A stretch of 64,000 bases of DNA from Symsagittifera roscoffensis (Eukaryota > Xenacoelomorpha > Acoela > Convolutidae), in NCBI RefSeq assembly GCF_963678635.1, contig NC_087064.1:58290338-58354337 (forward strand), given 5' to 3'. A program made the position numbers and the translations under genes. A model generated the notes under the pieces. That model saw only the letters and a program-made list of their open reading frames with translations, did not search any database and was not told where the DNA came from. Shown one piece after another: positions 11,866 to 24,556 of this stretch (position 1 is its first letter; the number at the start of each line of letters is the position of its first letter).

Positions 11866-12235
11866 AACCAGATCGAAACAAGTATTTAATGTAATCAATT
11901 ATATTCTTGATAATTATTACTGTAAAACACTAAGAACTAACCAATCATGATCCATGACAAAAACTTACAAGAATTTGTAAGACTGAAACTACTAATAGTT
12001 TCAGCCAGTGAAGAGTAAATTTAACTTAGTAAACATTCGCTCTTCCTCGCTTTTAACCGCGCTACAAAACCAGTATATACTAGAATTATTGACACTAAGA
12101 AATATAAGAGTAAGATTAGAACCAGTATTAGACTAAAAAATTGCACAAATCTATCCGGCCGAAATTAAGATAACGTGACGAGCAGTTGGTGTACCTTATT
12201 CGAAATTACTCTATGAGAAAGCCACCCCGGACTTA
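11866..12235 (+). repeat. Right LTR (diverged) of the 5.1-12.2 kb element
   Basis: Counterpart of 5125-5490; see the shared blocks listed for the whole element. Confidence 0.65.
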
Positions 12236-13705
12236 ACCCACCACGTTGCGGCTCATAAAAAAAAGAGAAACGATCTTGCTGTAACTCAAAAAACGATCGC
12301 TTCATTAACTCTGCAAACAGCGATTCCTCAAAAAATGGGGAGACTTGCCTTTTTCTGTGCTCTTTAAAGTTTCCATAGCGTCAATTTTAAAGACTGTAAC
12401 TCAAAATGAAACTAATTTAAATTTTTGTCAAAAAGTACACGTGTTGACGTCTAACCAACAAATGGAAACGAACTGCAAAAGAAACGTACAAGTCGATGAA
12501 TCCATAATTTGCCCCCCCCATCAATTCCTTGGCCAAATTAAGCTAATTCTTCCACATGACACTCATCATTTTCATATGAAGATACCGACATACATGTAAA
12601 ACTTTACGGCCTTAAGAGTTATATCCTGGCAGTTTGGTAAAAGACACACACACAAACTTCTTTAACTTATTATGAAGAGATAAAAACACCATTTTAAACT
12701 ATTTTTAATACTTCTGGCAAACCATTCATTTTATTTGTCAAAAACTCACCGTAAAACTTCAATTTTTTCTAAATAAAACTCAAACATGGAAGCATCGCCG
12801 AATGTTCCGAACGCACTGATTTGAGAGAAAAAGATAACTTTTTTGTTCATTTCTCTTCTAAATTTTTGGTTATTTTTTTTGTTTCAAATAAACGGCGACT
12901 GAATTAGATGAAAACTGCAAGAATGAGAACTTTTGCTCGCTAAAATAAAGTCAAAACTGGTATTGAAATGAAGCTAAAAATTTTGTGGAGAGAGGAGGTC
13001 AGCCTCTCAATTATCGTATAATTAAGTTTGCCAACCGAACAAATTCAGACCAACATTTCTCGACAGACATTTTTTTCGGAAATGTTTTGGAATTAAAATC
13101 TCGACCAATTGGACTTGAGTTTGATACCACACTTGATACCCTACGCTTGAGTTCCTTTCATTTACTTTATGAAAGCGTCGGAATAAAAATTAAAACCGGG
13201 TGTTGAAAAATTAGCATCTTGTTGTTGAAAAGATGAAAAACAATAGTTTTTTTTATCAATTAAGTTAATTGAAAATTCTCGGGTGTAAGCTATGACATTA
13301 TAGTAAAAAAGAGTGAGCTCAGACATTGAAAAGAGACAAAACTGACAGACAATCAATTAAAAAATGCTAAAACATACACGCCAAAAAAACAGTATCTTTC
13401 TGATGTGATATGTACCATAGAAAACGAGCCTTATATTGGTCAATTAACTAGTTATATTGTTGAAATAAAAATAACTTCGGTTGGTATACAGTCAAAACTG
13501 GTTCACTCAAAGCATGATTCAACTTCTCATTATTTGGGTTTTAATTCAATAGAATGAGTTTTGAAATACCTTGTAGAAACGAAATTTTGACAACAATTTT
13601 GCTACAGAGAGTCGCAAAAAGTTCGAACATAGAGAATTGATCAGTCAACCTCGATCAATTTACAAATCTTTAAAAAATTTGATGCAAATTGGGGTTTCAG
13701 ACCAT
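12236..13705. other. Intergenic AT-rich spacer
   Basis: Only short frames without family resemblance. No tandem or inverted repeat stood out. Confidence 0.4.
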
Positions 13706-14055
13706 CAGCGGATTTAGGGGTTGGGGGACGGCCCCTTCCTCAGGGATTCGACCACCTGCCAACCCAAAGGGTCCCCCCTAAGTACTAATTTGAGATATCC
13801 ATTTTTGACTGACGGACCCTAAATTTTTTCTAAAGGCGCCAATAGTTAATAATTTTGAGGGGGAAGCGCGCGTTAAAATTTTCAAAGCGCGATTTTTTTG
13901 CCTGCTTTTTCAAAATTTGCCTGCGGTGCAAATAATTTGGCCAAAACGCATTTTTTTAAGCTTTGGGAGAGCTTGTAAAATCAATTTAGTCAATCGTAAG
14001 TCGATAAAAAAATTTCAAAACTTTTTTGACTGTCATAAAAATCTTAGATCTTCAG
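13706..14055. mobile_element. Degenerate copy of the hAT-like MITE
   Basis: Shares the GCGGATTTAGGGG start, the GACCCAAAGGGTCCCCCT-like block and the AATTTTGAGGGGG block with 4409-4790, in the same orientation. The right end (CTTAGATCTTCAG) is a weakened TIR. It ends about 160 bp past the 3' end of the neverland gene's coding region. Confidence 0.7.
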
Positions 14056-14214
14056 TTGTCTAAAAAAAGTAGCTTTTGCAAATTTTTTTCGAAGGCAATA
14101 AATTTCTTTTTTAGCTGAGTATTTTTCTGTCCGAACTTTTTGCAACTCTATATAGCGATGCACCAAATGATGTTCCATGTCGCTAAGAAGTTATTATACT
14201 AAGTTATCGACCAA

Positions 14215-17200
14215 TCACCAGTCAAGGTCATTCGGCTTCTTCCACCCTGATTTGTCCGCGTGACCATTCACAATAATACTGTTCTCGGTGACCTCTTTAT
14301 CGCTGGTTGTGGACTGCACAACTTCAGCCGATTTCTGTGAGTATTTCGGATTTTGATTTATCTCGGCTGAGTCGTCTTTTTTGGCTACTGTGGAGTAAAA
14401 TTGCTGGTACCAATTGCGATACTTTCGGATGGGTCCGTCGTCCTTGATCAACACTGGATTCGTCTGGTACACTTTGTGATTCCACATTGATACATCTCTC
14501 TCAAACTTGAAACGAAAAAGATCTGACTATTTATCAGTCCATAGATATAACGACCTATGACAAGCAATGCCGAACTTGACGATCATTCGATCGATGTAAA
14601 AAGAATCTGTTCATATCTCAAAACAAAATTACATTCAAAAAATCACTATCCTAAAACCTTAGCGTTACACCTTTTTTGTAACGCACATTCTTTCGCAGCT
14701 AGCTTTTTTTGCAAATACTCCTATGAGTTTGAGAAGCCTGATTTTTAATCTCTGGTTGAATTGAAAACTATATAATGACAAATTCACAACTGAAAGGTTA
14801 TACCAAAAAATACCAAGAAAGTTCAAACGCATAATTTTTTGAATCATGTGGACTGACCTGGAAGCGTTCACTCTGGAGGTATAGTTTGGTCAGTAGGAGC
14901 TGGTTGTGTGGCTTGGCGATGATGCGGTGGGTGACCCTTTGAAGAAACTGTTCCTCCGGCTGGATGGTCTGAATGAAGTAGCCCTGGAATAGCAGTCCCA
15001 GGTCTATCTTGAGAGACACGTAAGCTGGACCCATCTAAACAACACAACATCCATGCGTAGATTATCGTTTTAAAACAAGAAAATATAAGACAAAATATAT
15101 AAGAAAGACACAGTTCACGCCAAAAATTATCCGACGCTTTTTAAGGATGTTTTTTTTGGTTAATTGGCCATGTTAAAAACAATTTTTGGCTTCTCTTTGA
15201 CCAATTTTGAAGTTCCGTTTGAAAAACAAAATGATATTTAGATACATTTATGCGTGTTTTCGATTCTCGAAGCCTTTGAATTTAGACCGTAACTTTCTGG
15301 TTTTGAAATGCTGATTTATTTTTTCAAGACGTCCAACTACCAACCTGGCGGACTTCAGCCTTCATTTCATTGAACCCTGGTACCCTGATTGAACTCTGAC
15401 CAAAATAAGTCTCCAGGTGCAGGTCGAATTTGATCATGTGTTTCTCCTCCCCGTACCCTACAGTCCAGTTCTTGGGCGTCCATTTGTGAGTCATCAGTTT
15501 GCCGAGTTTGGACTTTGTTATCTGCATGTCCCCACCCGCTAGCATGTTGTCCTCGTGCAGCATGAAGAAATGTGCGAAGTCAGCTCCGTTCTCGGGGATT
15601 TCCTGAAAGCAGTAAGTTTTATTCATACAGTCAGTAGCTGATTGAAAAGAGAGGAGTTGAAGGTCGAAATTTTGGCGTGTTTTTGTCCCGAAAAATTGCG
15701 TGCAGAGCAGAAAATCTTGAGGCAAAATGGTGTCTGTTTTAAGGAACCTCGCATGCATAAACAATGACATGCATAAATCATTTTTGTTTAGCGTATCATA
15801 CTACAAGAAAAATATAAATTAAGTACTATCTAAAAACCGCAACATTTTAGAAAACCAAGAATGTCATCAAAGAAGTTGAACAATATTGTAAAATACTTCA
15901 AAAAAACTGACAACAAAGTTCTGCGGTCATATTTGAAGTGGCTCGAGAACAAAAAAATACTTTCTATCGGCCGCTGAAAAACAATCAGATAAAAAATAAC
16001 GTAGTAGTAATAAAAAATCTTACACACATTGTATAGATAAACTTGCAGCATGCTTAGAAAACAAATGTTTCAAAGATAAAAGCTTTGAAAATTAAAAAAA
16101 ATGTTTTAAAAATGAACAATTTTTTTGATTGAGAGAGGCAATATTTTCCAATGCGAAATTAAAAATATCGCCAACAGAAGGTTGGAAAAATTTCAAAGAA
16201 CAATGAAACCAAAAAAAAAACATATCGAAATTTTTTGAACCTTTTTCAACTTTTGAAGAAAAAAATTATATCAGGTTAAAGCTTTTTGAATTTCAAGAAC
16301 AAATTAAGATTGATTCTTCTTTGATAAAATCAACCTAATTTGAGAAAACAATCAATAAGAATAAAATTTATTTCACCCTTTCGTGACCTTTACACTTTTG
16401 CTGTTCAATAGTGGAGTTTGCAAAGGAAAATGAACTGAACTTAAAAAGAAATCAAAAGTCAAACCGCGAAAAAGTAAATTTGAGCCTGAACAAACTTAAA
16501 AACTTTTCCTGGAAAAAACGAGAAAAAAACCATCGCGGCCTATATAAGATTCTAAACTATGTTCATCGATTCTTGAACTGCACATATGCCTATGGGCATT
16601 CATACGTGCATTAATAAGTATGAGTGCACTTCTGTAGATATTAGAGCAGTTTAATATTTTTTTCTTCAAAGACGAAAAAAAGATACCACCAAGACCTATA
16701 AAAGATGATATAACTTCGTTCTTTTGCACTTGAAAAAACAACACGTACATTCATTGATTAAAACATAGCCAGCATAGAGTTGGAAAAAGAGTCAACGAAC
16801 GCAAGAAAACAGAAAAAAATATATTCTGACTTGTTTGTTTGAGAAATTCAACTTTCGAGCTGCAAATAAAAAAATATATGACCTTAAAGCCAGTTGAATT
16901 ACAAGAACACTTTATGATTGATATTTTTTTTGCTAAATTTAACTGATTTTGAAAAAACTTGATCGAAAGGTAAATTTTTATTTCGCTGGGGAATCTGAAA
17001 ATTAATTTTTTTTTTCGAAACTAGAAAACGATCACGTTTGCTTTTTGTGACCTTTACACTTTTACTGTTCGATAGAGGAGTTTGCCTCCCTTTTAACAAA
17101 GGAAATGAACTTAAGTTAAAAAGAAATCAAAAGTCAAACCGCAAAAAAAAAGTAAATTTGAGCCTGAACAAAATGTAAGACTTTTCCGTTAAAAAAATAA

Positions 17201-20200
17201 CGAAGAAAAATCATCGCGACCTTTATAAAAGTCTGAATTACTCAAAAAACAATCGACTCTTAAAAAACAATGAATTAAGTTTTACTGGCCCACGGGTATC
17301 CTAGAGTACTTCTCCTGAAAAAGAGGAGGGCCTAAAAAGTGAAACTGAAACAGCTCATTAAAAACTAGAGATCTCGTATATTGAAAATTTCCCACCTGAA
17401 TAATAAATAGGTCTTGAACTTGGAGGTTAGATGTCTCTTACAGATATGTGGCAGTTGATGGTGTGTGTGATTTGGCCTGCTTCGTAGTAGCCCTCGTAGT
17501 CCTCGATCGGGTCGATGACCCAGTCTGGCTCCGCCTCCTCCGAGTGGAACCACATGAACACTACCCCGTTCCGCTCCATCACAATGTGCGAGTTCACACG
17601 CGCCTGCTTAGGGTCTGAAATTATTGAATTTTCTTTCCATTTTGATTGAAGATATCACATTCAAGCAAACAATATTCATTTCTCAACGAAAAAAAAACAA
17701 CGCGCGTCATTTAATTCAAGCTTGATCGTCTTCAAGAAATTTTCTGGCAAGATATTTTATTTTGATTTTTTGTCTAGAAAAACTGACAAACTTTGCTTAG
17801 AAAACTGTTTGAAAAACAATTTGTTTTTCGTCATGAGATTTGGCTTCATAAGGTTTGTTTAGTTTTTTAACTTTAATAGAAATAATGATGAATTTCAAGT
17901 TGTAGATCCGAACGAAACTGACATGTAGTGTTGGTGGATGTGGAGTAGGGAATGTCCACACACACTCCGTCCTCTCCCCTGAATGTCCATCCGTGGAAAG
18001 GACACTGCAGACAGTTGCGGATGACCTTGCCCAGCACTGACATGTTGGCCCCCAAGTGGGGACAGTAGGCATCCACTACATAAGCCACGCCATCCTCTCC
18101 GCGGAAAACGGCTAGGTTCTTATCTACAAAAAAAAACGTGAAAAAGGTACCATAGCTGCTACAGCTTGATTAAAACAATGAAAAACAATGCTAGACAGCG
18201 TATGTAAGAAATTTTGAGGCATAAGCGAGGCAAAAGCTGCGAATGGCAATCAATCATTACGAGGCGAAACTGTGCACTGGATAGGCGCACAATTTTGTGT
18301 CTGTATGTTCCTGGATTGCAGAGACAAGTCTTTAAAAAATGTTCCAAAATGTAAGTGGATTCCACTTAAAAAATTTCAGTAGACTCCGCGTACAAATACC
18401 TCTAACGTTAATTTTGTCGGCACATTGATTTTGTTGCGGATTCCGCAACGAGTGAATATTAGTAGTTGTTCCGGAATCCGTAAATGTAAGCGGATTCCGC
18501 AAATGTAAGTGGATTCCGCAAATTTATGCGGATTACGCTTACAATGAGCGGATTCCTCTTACAATTTGCGGAATCCGCTTACCGTTGCGGATTCCGCGAC
18601 AACTTGAGTTTACTAAACACATATATTATTATTTGCTCATGGATTGCACAAACTGGTTCCGGATTCCACACATTTTGTTGCGGATTCCGCAAAGTTGCCT
18701 GTTTTTGGAGCGATTTTGAGCAATACAGTGTTTTAACTATTTGTCCGTAGAATCCAAAACAGCAGAGAAGATCAAAGAAAAATTAGCAAAGTTGCGGATT
18801 CCGCGAAAAATCTAATTTTTGCCTGTTGCGGAATCCGCTTACAATTTACAAAATGCACAGTTTGGCCTCGTAATGATTTTTTAAATGCGATGATTTATAA
18901 TTTTTCCGAGGGTGAAAGATTTTCAACAGCGGCAACTACTAACACTAAATGCTATCATCGGGTTTGAGAGCTTACAATTATTTTTGCAGTCAAATCATAA
19001 AAAATTCCTAGCCTCTACAAAAAATTGTGGCTAAAATTATCAAGCAAAGCACCAAACCATAGTATCTTTATAGCTTTTGAAACCCACATATGGCAAATAT
19101 TCGAAGGATAAATCTTCTTTATCAAGGACGGTCAACATAAACTCCTTTGAACCTATCTTGTGGTACTTAACGCATAATAACACTTCGCCATTAACTAATT
19201 TCCATCAAACAATCCATCTTTTCAGAGATCCAGTTTATGAGTTGTCCCAAAAAAAGAGCAGCCTATTAAATTCTTATTTTTTTTCATCTTCAGAAATCTT
19301 GAACGAGATAAACTTCCATAACTGGCGAAAATTAGAGAAACTTAAAGAAATTTAAATAAAAGGGTATTTGGCAGACGTGCGGTTTTTCATTTATCCAACG
19401 ATTCTGAAAATCCACCTATTTTTCAGCCAAAAGTTAAATGTAAATTTTTGCTACGGGTGAGCGTAAAGTGCTCTTCATATGGATTATAGATTCAAAACAG
19501 GAGCTCGAAGCATATTAACGCTGCCAGCATAAAATTGAAAGTGTCAATGGATAAGCTTTTGTGAGCTTATAAGAAACAAAAATGATTTAGCTTGTTGAAA
19601 AACGCTTTTTGAAATTGTTGAATTTTCGACTGATAAAAGTCATGCTAAAAGTTCTTTGAACTTCAGCAATCTTTTATAATTGGTAATTTTTTTTTAATTT
19701 AAACTAACCCAATAAAAGAAAAGTTGGTTAAATGTATTTTTTATTCCGCTGAAAAACCTTAAGCAATCAAAAATTATTTTCGAACCTAAGAGTCACTCAC
19801 GTTTTTCATGCCATTTGCACATTTGTAATGGAGACTTTTAATGGATAAATTGCATTGCCTTTAACAAATGAATTGGAATAGAACTAAAAAATCAAAAAAC
19901 AAACCACAAAAAATTTCTTGAAGAAAAAAAACGCGATCTAAATGAGTGCCTTTCGTTAATTGACACTTTCAAAGCACCAGAATGAAAAAAGAGCGAGGAC
20001 CTAAGTTATTTAAATTTTTTTGACTGAAGGACAGTTTTCACAAAGATAACATTGAAAAAAATGCTTTGTACTCAGAATATATAAATTTCAAATTTTGGAA
20101 TCATCAAAAAGCATGACGAAATTTTAGGACTTCAGGATTGACACGTTTCAGACGAACTCACTCTTGCACTAGTGGAAAAAATTCAGCGCTAATTCAAGTT

Positions 20201-23200
20201 TTTACTCTCTGAAATGCAGGATAATTTTGTCCAGCAAGCACAGTTTCCCAGGATAATATTGACCAGCAAGCACCTTGAAATTAAACTAAACTTTCAAAAA
20301 GACCTGAGTTGAGCTATTCAAGAAGAAATCACAAAAATTTAGTTGAGCTGAATTACCAGTTTATTGGTCTGAAAATGACATTTTTCACCAATCTCCGCAA
20401 AATTTTTAAGCTGGGTCAAATTGTAGACAGAGGCGAGCCTGAGCTCAAAATTAATGAAGATAGTTGCGAAAAAAAACATGCCCAAAGAATTGAATGCAAA
20501 ATCAGCATTGGAACAAAATTAACCAAGCGGTGTCAAAGTCAAAAATATCTGAGCAGAAAAGCTTCGAGCCTATTTTTATTAAATTCGAATCAAATAAAAA
20601 ATTTTACGTCCGCATTCCCCTCGTAACACAACACAGGCGCACAAAAACATTTTTGCGCATCAAACAACGCAAAAAGAAGCTAATAAGTCAATAAAAAACA
20701 AGCCGAAACCTATTAAACTGAAAAAAACTATGAAATAAAGGAAACTTCAATCAACCGATAGGTAAACCTACAACCAAATTAAGGAAAGGCAAAGGGGAGT
20801 GTAAAAATTGTGTTTACTTTGAAACGACCCAAAACTATAGTAATAAGCCAATAAAAATAGGCCGAAATAATTTGGGCAGAATAAAGCTTTTAAGCGAAAC
20901 AAAAAAAACGCGAAGTCAAGGCAAGTAAATTTACAATTGCAGGAGTAAATAAAACACTAAAAGCAACATTAAAGAAAAATACTCGCAGCAAAACAAACAA
21001 TTATAAGATGCGCAGCTAAGCCTACAAAAGACTAGCAGACAAATAAGTAACCGAAACTTTTATTTGAAAATGAATACTTCCCGTTTGAAAAAAACAGGCC
21101 CTGGTTAGATTAAATCCCAAGAACTTTGCCAACCCAGGCGTATTAGTTAACTCCAGGCTAACTGAGACGGGAAAACGAAGATATTTGAATTATTTATGGA
21201 GCAAGGTACTACTAGAGATGAGTCCAGATGAGTCCTATGAACAAAGGATAAAGAAACAACCTATCTTAGTAAAGTTTTCAAGGGTAAAGAAAAAGTAAAG
21301 AAACAGCCAAGTTAAGTAAAATTGTCACATTGATCAACATTTTCTCAATGAGACAGTTTCCTCGCCATATGAACAATTTTTTTACTCCGCTTATTCAAAC
21401 AAAGAATTCACTCCGATGGAAAACCTGGACTAGATAGTGAAAATGGCCATTCTTAGACCCGGAACAAATGTTAAATCTTTGGAACTAAATCTCGATAATT
21501 TCAATAAAAGTAGCTCTAATCAATTTGCTCTCAAACTATATTGAGTTTCAAAAAGATAGTCCAAAATCTTTTGTGAAAACAGGAATATTGCAGAAGAAAA
21601 ACCATAACACTGCGCTTTTTTGTCCGATAGAGCATCTACTTTCTTAACCGTTAAAAAGTTGAAACCGCCAACAGCGCATATAATTAGAACTACATCACCA
21701 TAAAATAAGCGCAAGTAAACAATTAAATTTTCTCTAAAATACCCATATGACCGAATCAGCAAAAAAAATTATTGCTAGAAGGTAATTCAAAAAATTGCAA
21801 TGTGATATGGAAACCATTTGCAGATGGATACACAGAGGCGAAGTTGCACTTTGCATAGTCAAGCAACAATATGACCGATAACGCTACTGGGAAAAACTGA
21901 ATGGTTACAAAACTTTGAGTCTACAAAATTTCTTATGTGACACACGCCAATTATGAGTCCACATAACTGCTAAAAGACGCAAGCCAATTACGACGCATTA
22001 GCAGTACCAGTCAAATAGAAAAAAAAATTTACCAACTAACATGCCTCAATTTATAGAGCGGAAGCATTTTAGCTAGTATACGAAAAAGTTCATTAAAAAC
22101 ATCCGAACCTGCCCAGGTTCGAACCCTCATATTTTGTTGCGGATCTCCTTCCCTACCTCTACGCTACAGATCCTCTAGGCTAAAGAGCTATCTGTAATAT
22201 AAAAGTCTGTGTTAATATCCTTAGCATTGGCTGTACTTGATGGCTGGTTAATGATCAAAATGAGCACTTTCAAAATGAACACATTTTGTCGCAACAATAT
22301 TTGCTTCGCAACAATATTTCCGACTTAGGTTGGAAACAAAGAGAGTTCATACTATAACACAAGCTTTGCTTGTATAAAAACGAAGATTCCAGGCCTCTAC
22401 CAAAATGATGACAAGTTTTGAATATTTTTCGAAGAACATTTCCTTTGAACGTTTTGCTATAAAAAAATCTCCGCATAAACTAGAAAATAATCTTAAATCG
22501 AGCAATACACAAATGGTTTCTTTTTTGGGCTCAAACTAATTATCCGCTAACAGAAGGCAAATGAGCCTAACTCGACTATAAAACATCATTAAACAGGCTA
22601 GCTGATCAAATTAAACTCAGAGTCAGATTAACCACATATTCCCTATTGCCTACTTTCAAGAACCATTTTGGACAACATTTACTTAATTAAGACTTTCAGC
22701 AAAAATTTAGAAGCCCTGAAATCATAATTTGAAAACTTATAGACGGTAGCTCAGATAATTTGTTCTCGGGTGATATAATTTTGCATAGATTCTAATAACA
22801 AACTGTCGACACCTGTTTATAAATAAGACTTTCTAGATAGTAAAAACCCAAATTTTTGGTTAAATTTGTCCACTAGTGTAGCTTTTTAAGACAAACCGAC
22901 ATCCGGGTCTAGAAAAACTGATGTTCATCATCAACAATAAGTAATCGATTGGCGTAAAAATGTGCCCGAATAATGGTAGCTCACGAAATTGCAAAACAAT
23001 CAAATAACAAAGATAGCCGGTTGCTGACCGGCTACCCTTATTCCGACTATTGTCTTAAAAAAAAACATTTCTTTTTTCAAATTAGTGAAAAAGGATTCGA
23101 ACGTAAAAAAAGCAATTAGGCATATTTGACAATCATGTAGAAAAATGACGAGAAAGTTTTTGATTCCCAAATTGGCGCTAAAAACTCCTAAAACTAGTTT

Positions 23201-24556
23201 TACTCAAATAAAACTAAGTTTTCATGGATTAAAGTAAAAAAAAAATAGGCTATTGTAAACCTGCACGCTCACTTTATTAGCTTGAAATTGGAGCAAAATC
23301 AAAAATATCAAGCTGGTTTTTCTCGAAACTGAGAAATTTTTTTCAAGCCTGCACGCTCACCTAATTAGCTTGAAATTAGAGCAAAAATCAAAAATATCAA
23401 ACTGGTTTTTCTCGACACTAAGAAATTGTTTTTCAAACTTTTGTGGTACCTGATTTTCATTGGAAAAAACTTTAAAAAACACCCGAATACAAAGTTCCTC
23501 TACATTTTTCAAATGGTCGGAACAACAAGCAATTTGTTGGAGGCATTTTTTGGTATTTTTGATTACGTCTCAAACGGCATAATTCCCAATTGGCATTAAA
23601 ATGCAAAAGTTCCCAAATTCATAAGATCCATGCAACAGTTGCGAATAATTTTTTTCGAGAGAGCCTGATTTGTGAACAAGGTGCAAAAAATAGCAAAGCT
23701 GGGAATTAAATAGTTGATTGTTTTACAAATTAAAATCAGTTTTTAGAACTTTTATCATAAGCTTAAGCTTGCTGTTATTCCAGCCAGCACAATTTCCACT
23801 CAAGAATTGTTTGGAAGCAATCAATTCCTAATCATTCATGTTTTCGATCTCATGTGTAAAAAGGATAAATAATCTTTAATAGAAATCGTTCGAGTTTTAG
23901 TGGAAACTTTAAATGTTTGCCGAACAAAAATTATTTTTATGCCATTTAGGTATTTTGTCATTTGAGAAATAAACGTAATTATATCGATGGTAATTGACAT
24001 CACGCTCTCGATGAGCAAAAAACTTTATTCGTAATTCAAACTTAAAGGAGATTCAAAACAGAAAGCCTTTGCAGAAGAGTCTTTATTCTTGATTCACTTC
24101 ATGTGTAACATCACTAAGTTAAAACTGCAGTGTTTTTCTGTGTGCTGTTGACTTACCTAAAATATTGACCGGTTTCACTTGGCCCTTTGCCAAATCAGAA
24201 CTCCTACACACGCTATACCACCCATTGGGGTACTTGCTACTAAAGGGCAGTTTGCCATACTTCTTCCTCCTCATCATCTCATTGGCCCACTCCATCTTGC
24301 TAATATTTGATCTCTTTGGAGGATACATCGCTATGTTGTAAAACGGCACGAACAGGTCCGTTTTCACGAATAAAATTGGCATGAATTTTAACACTACGCT
24401 GATGCTAACAAAAGAAACCACTAGTTCCGTGAAGGGATATGCGCTCCAAAACTGGCTAGTGATGGCTAGATAAAGTTGGTAGAATAGGCAAATGATGAGA
24501 CCCAGAGTAATGAACGAAAGAATGTAAGGAAGAGTTGCATTTTTTACGCGACCCAT
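14215..24556 (-). CDS. nvd: Cholesterol 7-desaturase, neverland/DAF-36 type (6 coding exons)
   Basis: Rieske oxygenase that makes 7-dehydrocholesterol from cholesterol, the entry step to ecdysteroid-like or dafachronic hormones in animals that have it. Coding exons, 5' to 3': 24556-24157, 18123-17923, 17614-17442, 15602-15345, 15034-14858, 14526-14215. All junctions are GT/AG, phases agree and the sum is 1521 nt (506 aa). Two membrane segments lie near residues 9-34 and 45-65. The Rieske [2Fe-2S] ligands are C154-x-H156 and C174-x2-H177. The mononuclear iron site is D266-x2-H269-x4-H274, inside the family's EIPENGAD motif. The C-terminus has a WNHK..Q...I..DGPIRK..NWY block and then a roughly 60-residue Ser/Lys-rich tail. 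The start is the ATG two bases behind a strong acceptor (24559-24560); an upstream in-frame ATG at 24634 exists if that site is not used. Intron 1 is 6 kb and full of repeats. Confidence 0.92.
16120..16570 (+). repeat. Dispersed repeat family A, copy 1
   Basis: Member of a family of about 500 bp. It contains TTGAATTTCAAGAAC, CGTGACCTTTACACTTTTGCTGTTC, AAGTCAAACCGC and, near the end, a CCTATATAAG motif before TTCATCGATTC. Lies in a neverland intron. No protein is encoded. Confidence 0.7.
16770..17285 (+). repeat. Dispersed repeat family A, copy 2
   Basis: Fuller copy, directly after copy 1 and in the same orientation. It starts near CCAGCATAGAGTTGGAAAAAG and ends near GACCTTTATAAAAGTC. It shares the GTGACCTTTACACTTTTACTG and AAGTCAAACCGC blocks. 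Confidence 0.75.
18252..18878. mobile_element. TIR element carrying clustered GCGGATTCCGC palindromes
   Basis: Inverted ends AATCATTACGAGGCGAAACT (18252 onward) and AGTTTGGCCTCGTAATGATT (ending 18878) bound 627 bp. Inside are roughly a dozen perfect or one-mismatch copies of the palindrome GCGGATTCCGC or GCGGAATCCGC, often with TTACAAT or AAATGTAAG between them. It lies in intron 1 of neverland, just upstream of the Rieske exon. No transposase is present. Confidence 0.75.
19640..19970 (+). repeat. Dispersed repeat family A, weak copy
   Basis: Partial match: TTATTCCGCTGAAAAACC, CACGTTTTTCATGCCATTTG and TTGGAATAGAACTAAAAAATC resemble the middle of family A. In intron 1 of neverland. Confidence 0.45.
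21090..21265 (-). repeat. SINE-like repeat, tRNA-derived head (type 2)
   Basis: Matches 39757-39930: CAGG(C/T)CCTGGT(T/C)AGATT, then CCAGGCGTATTAGTTAAC-like and AGCAAGGTACTACTAG-like blocks. On the minus strand it holds a degenerate B-box region. In intron 1 of neverland. Confidence 0.55.
22090..22195 (-). repeat. tRNA-like sequence, probably SINE head
   Basis: On the minus strand it reads TGTAGCGTAGAGGTAGGGA (A-box-like) and, 40 bases on, GGTTCGAACCT (a good B box). The acceptor and T stems do not pair well enough for a true tRNA gene, and other copies of this kind in the window are plainly repeats. Confidence 0.5.

Larger units (their letters stand above)
5125..12235 (+). mobile_element. 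Decayed Ty3/gypsy-type LTR retrotransposon
   Basis: Diverged direct repeats at about 5125-5490 and 11866-12235 flank 6.4 kb. Both share GATCCATGAC, AAGAAAT-CAAGAGTAAGA and a TATCCG-CCGAAA...GAGAA-GCCAC...CGGACTTAA block. TGGCTCGACCAA just inside the left repeat could be a primer-binding site. The interior reads in the plus direction: gag-region scraps, a reverse-transcriptase fragment (about 6860-7055), then an envelope-like block (7562-9082). Too little sequence lies between the RT fragment and the envelope-like block for full RT, RNase H and integrase, so much of pol appears deleted. The plus strand is very poor in G. Repeat boundaries are approximate. Confidence 0.65.

Noticed and set aside
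15324-15770. A single 148-codon minus frame as an independent gene
   Set aside because: Its second part is neverland exon 4 and its first part is intron read-through; the acceptor and phase at 15602 fit the spliced gene.
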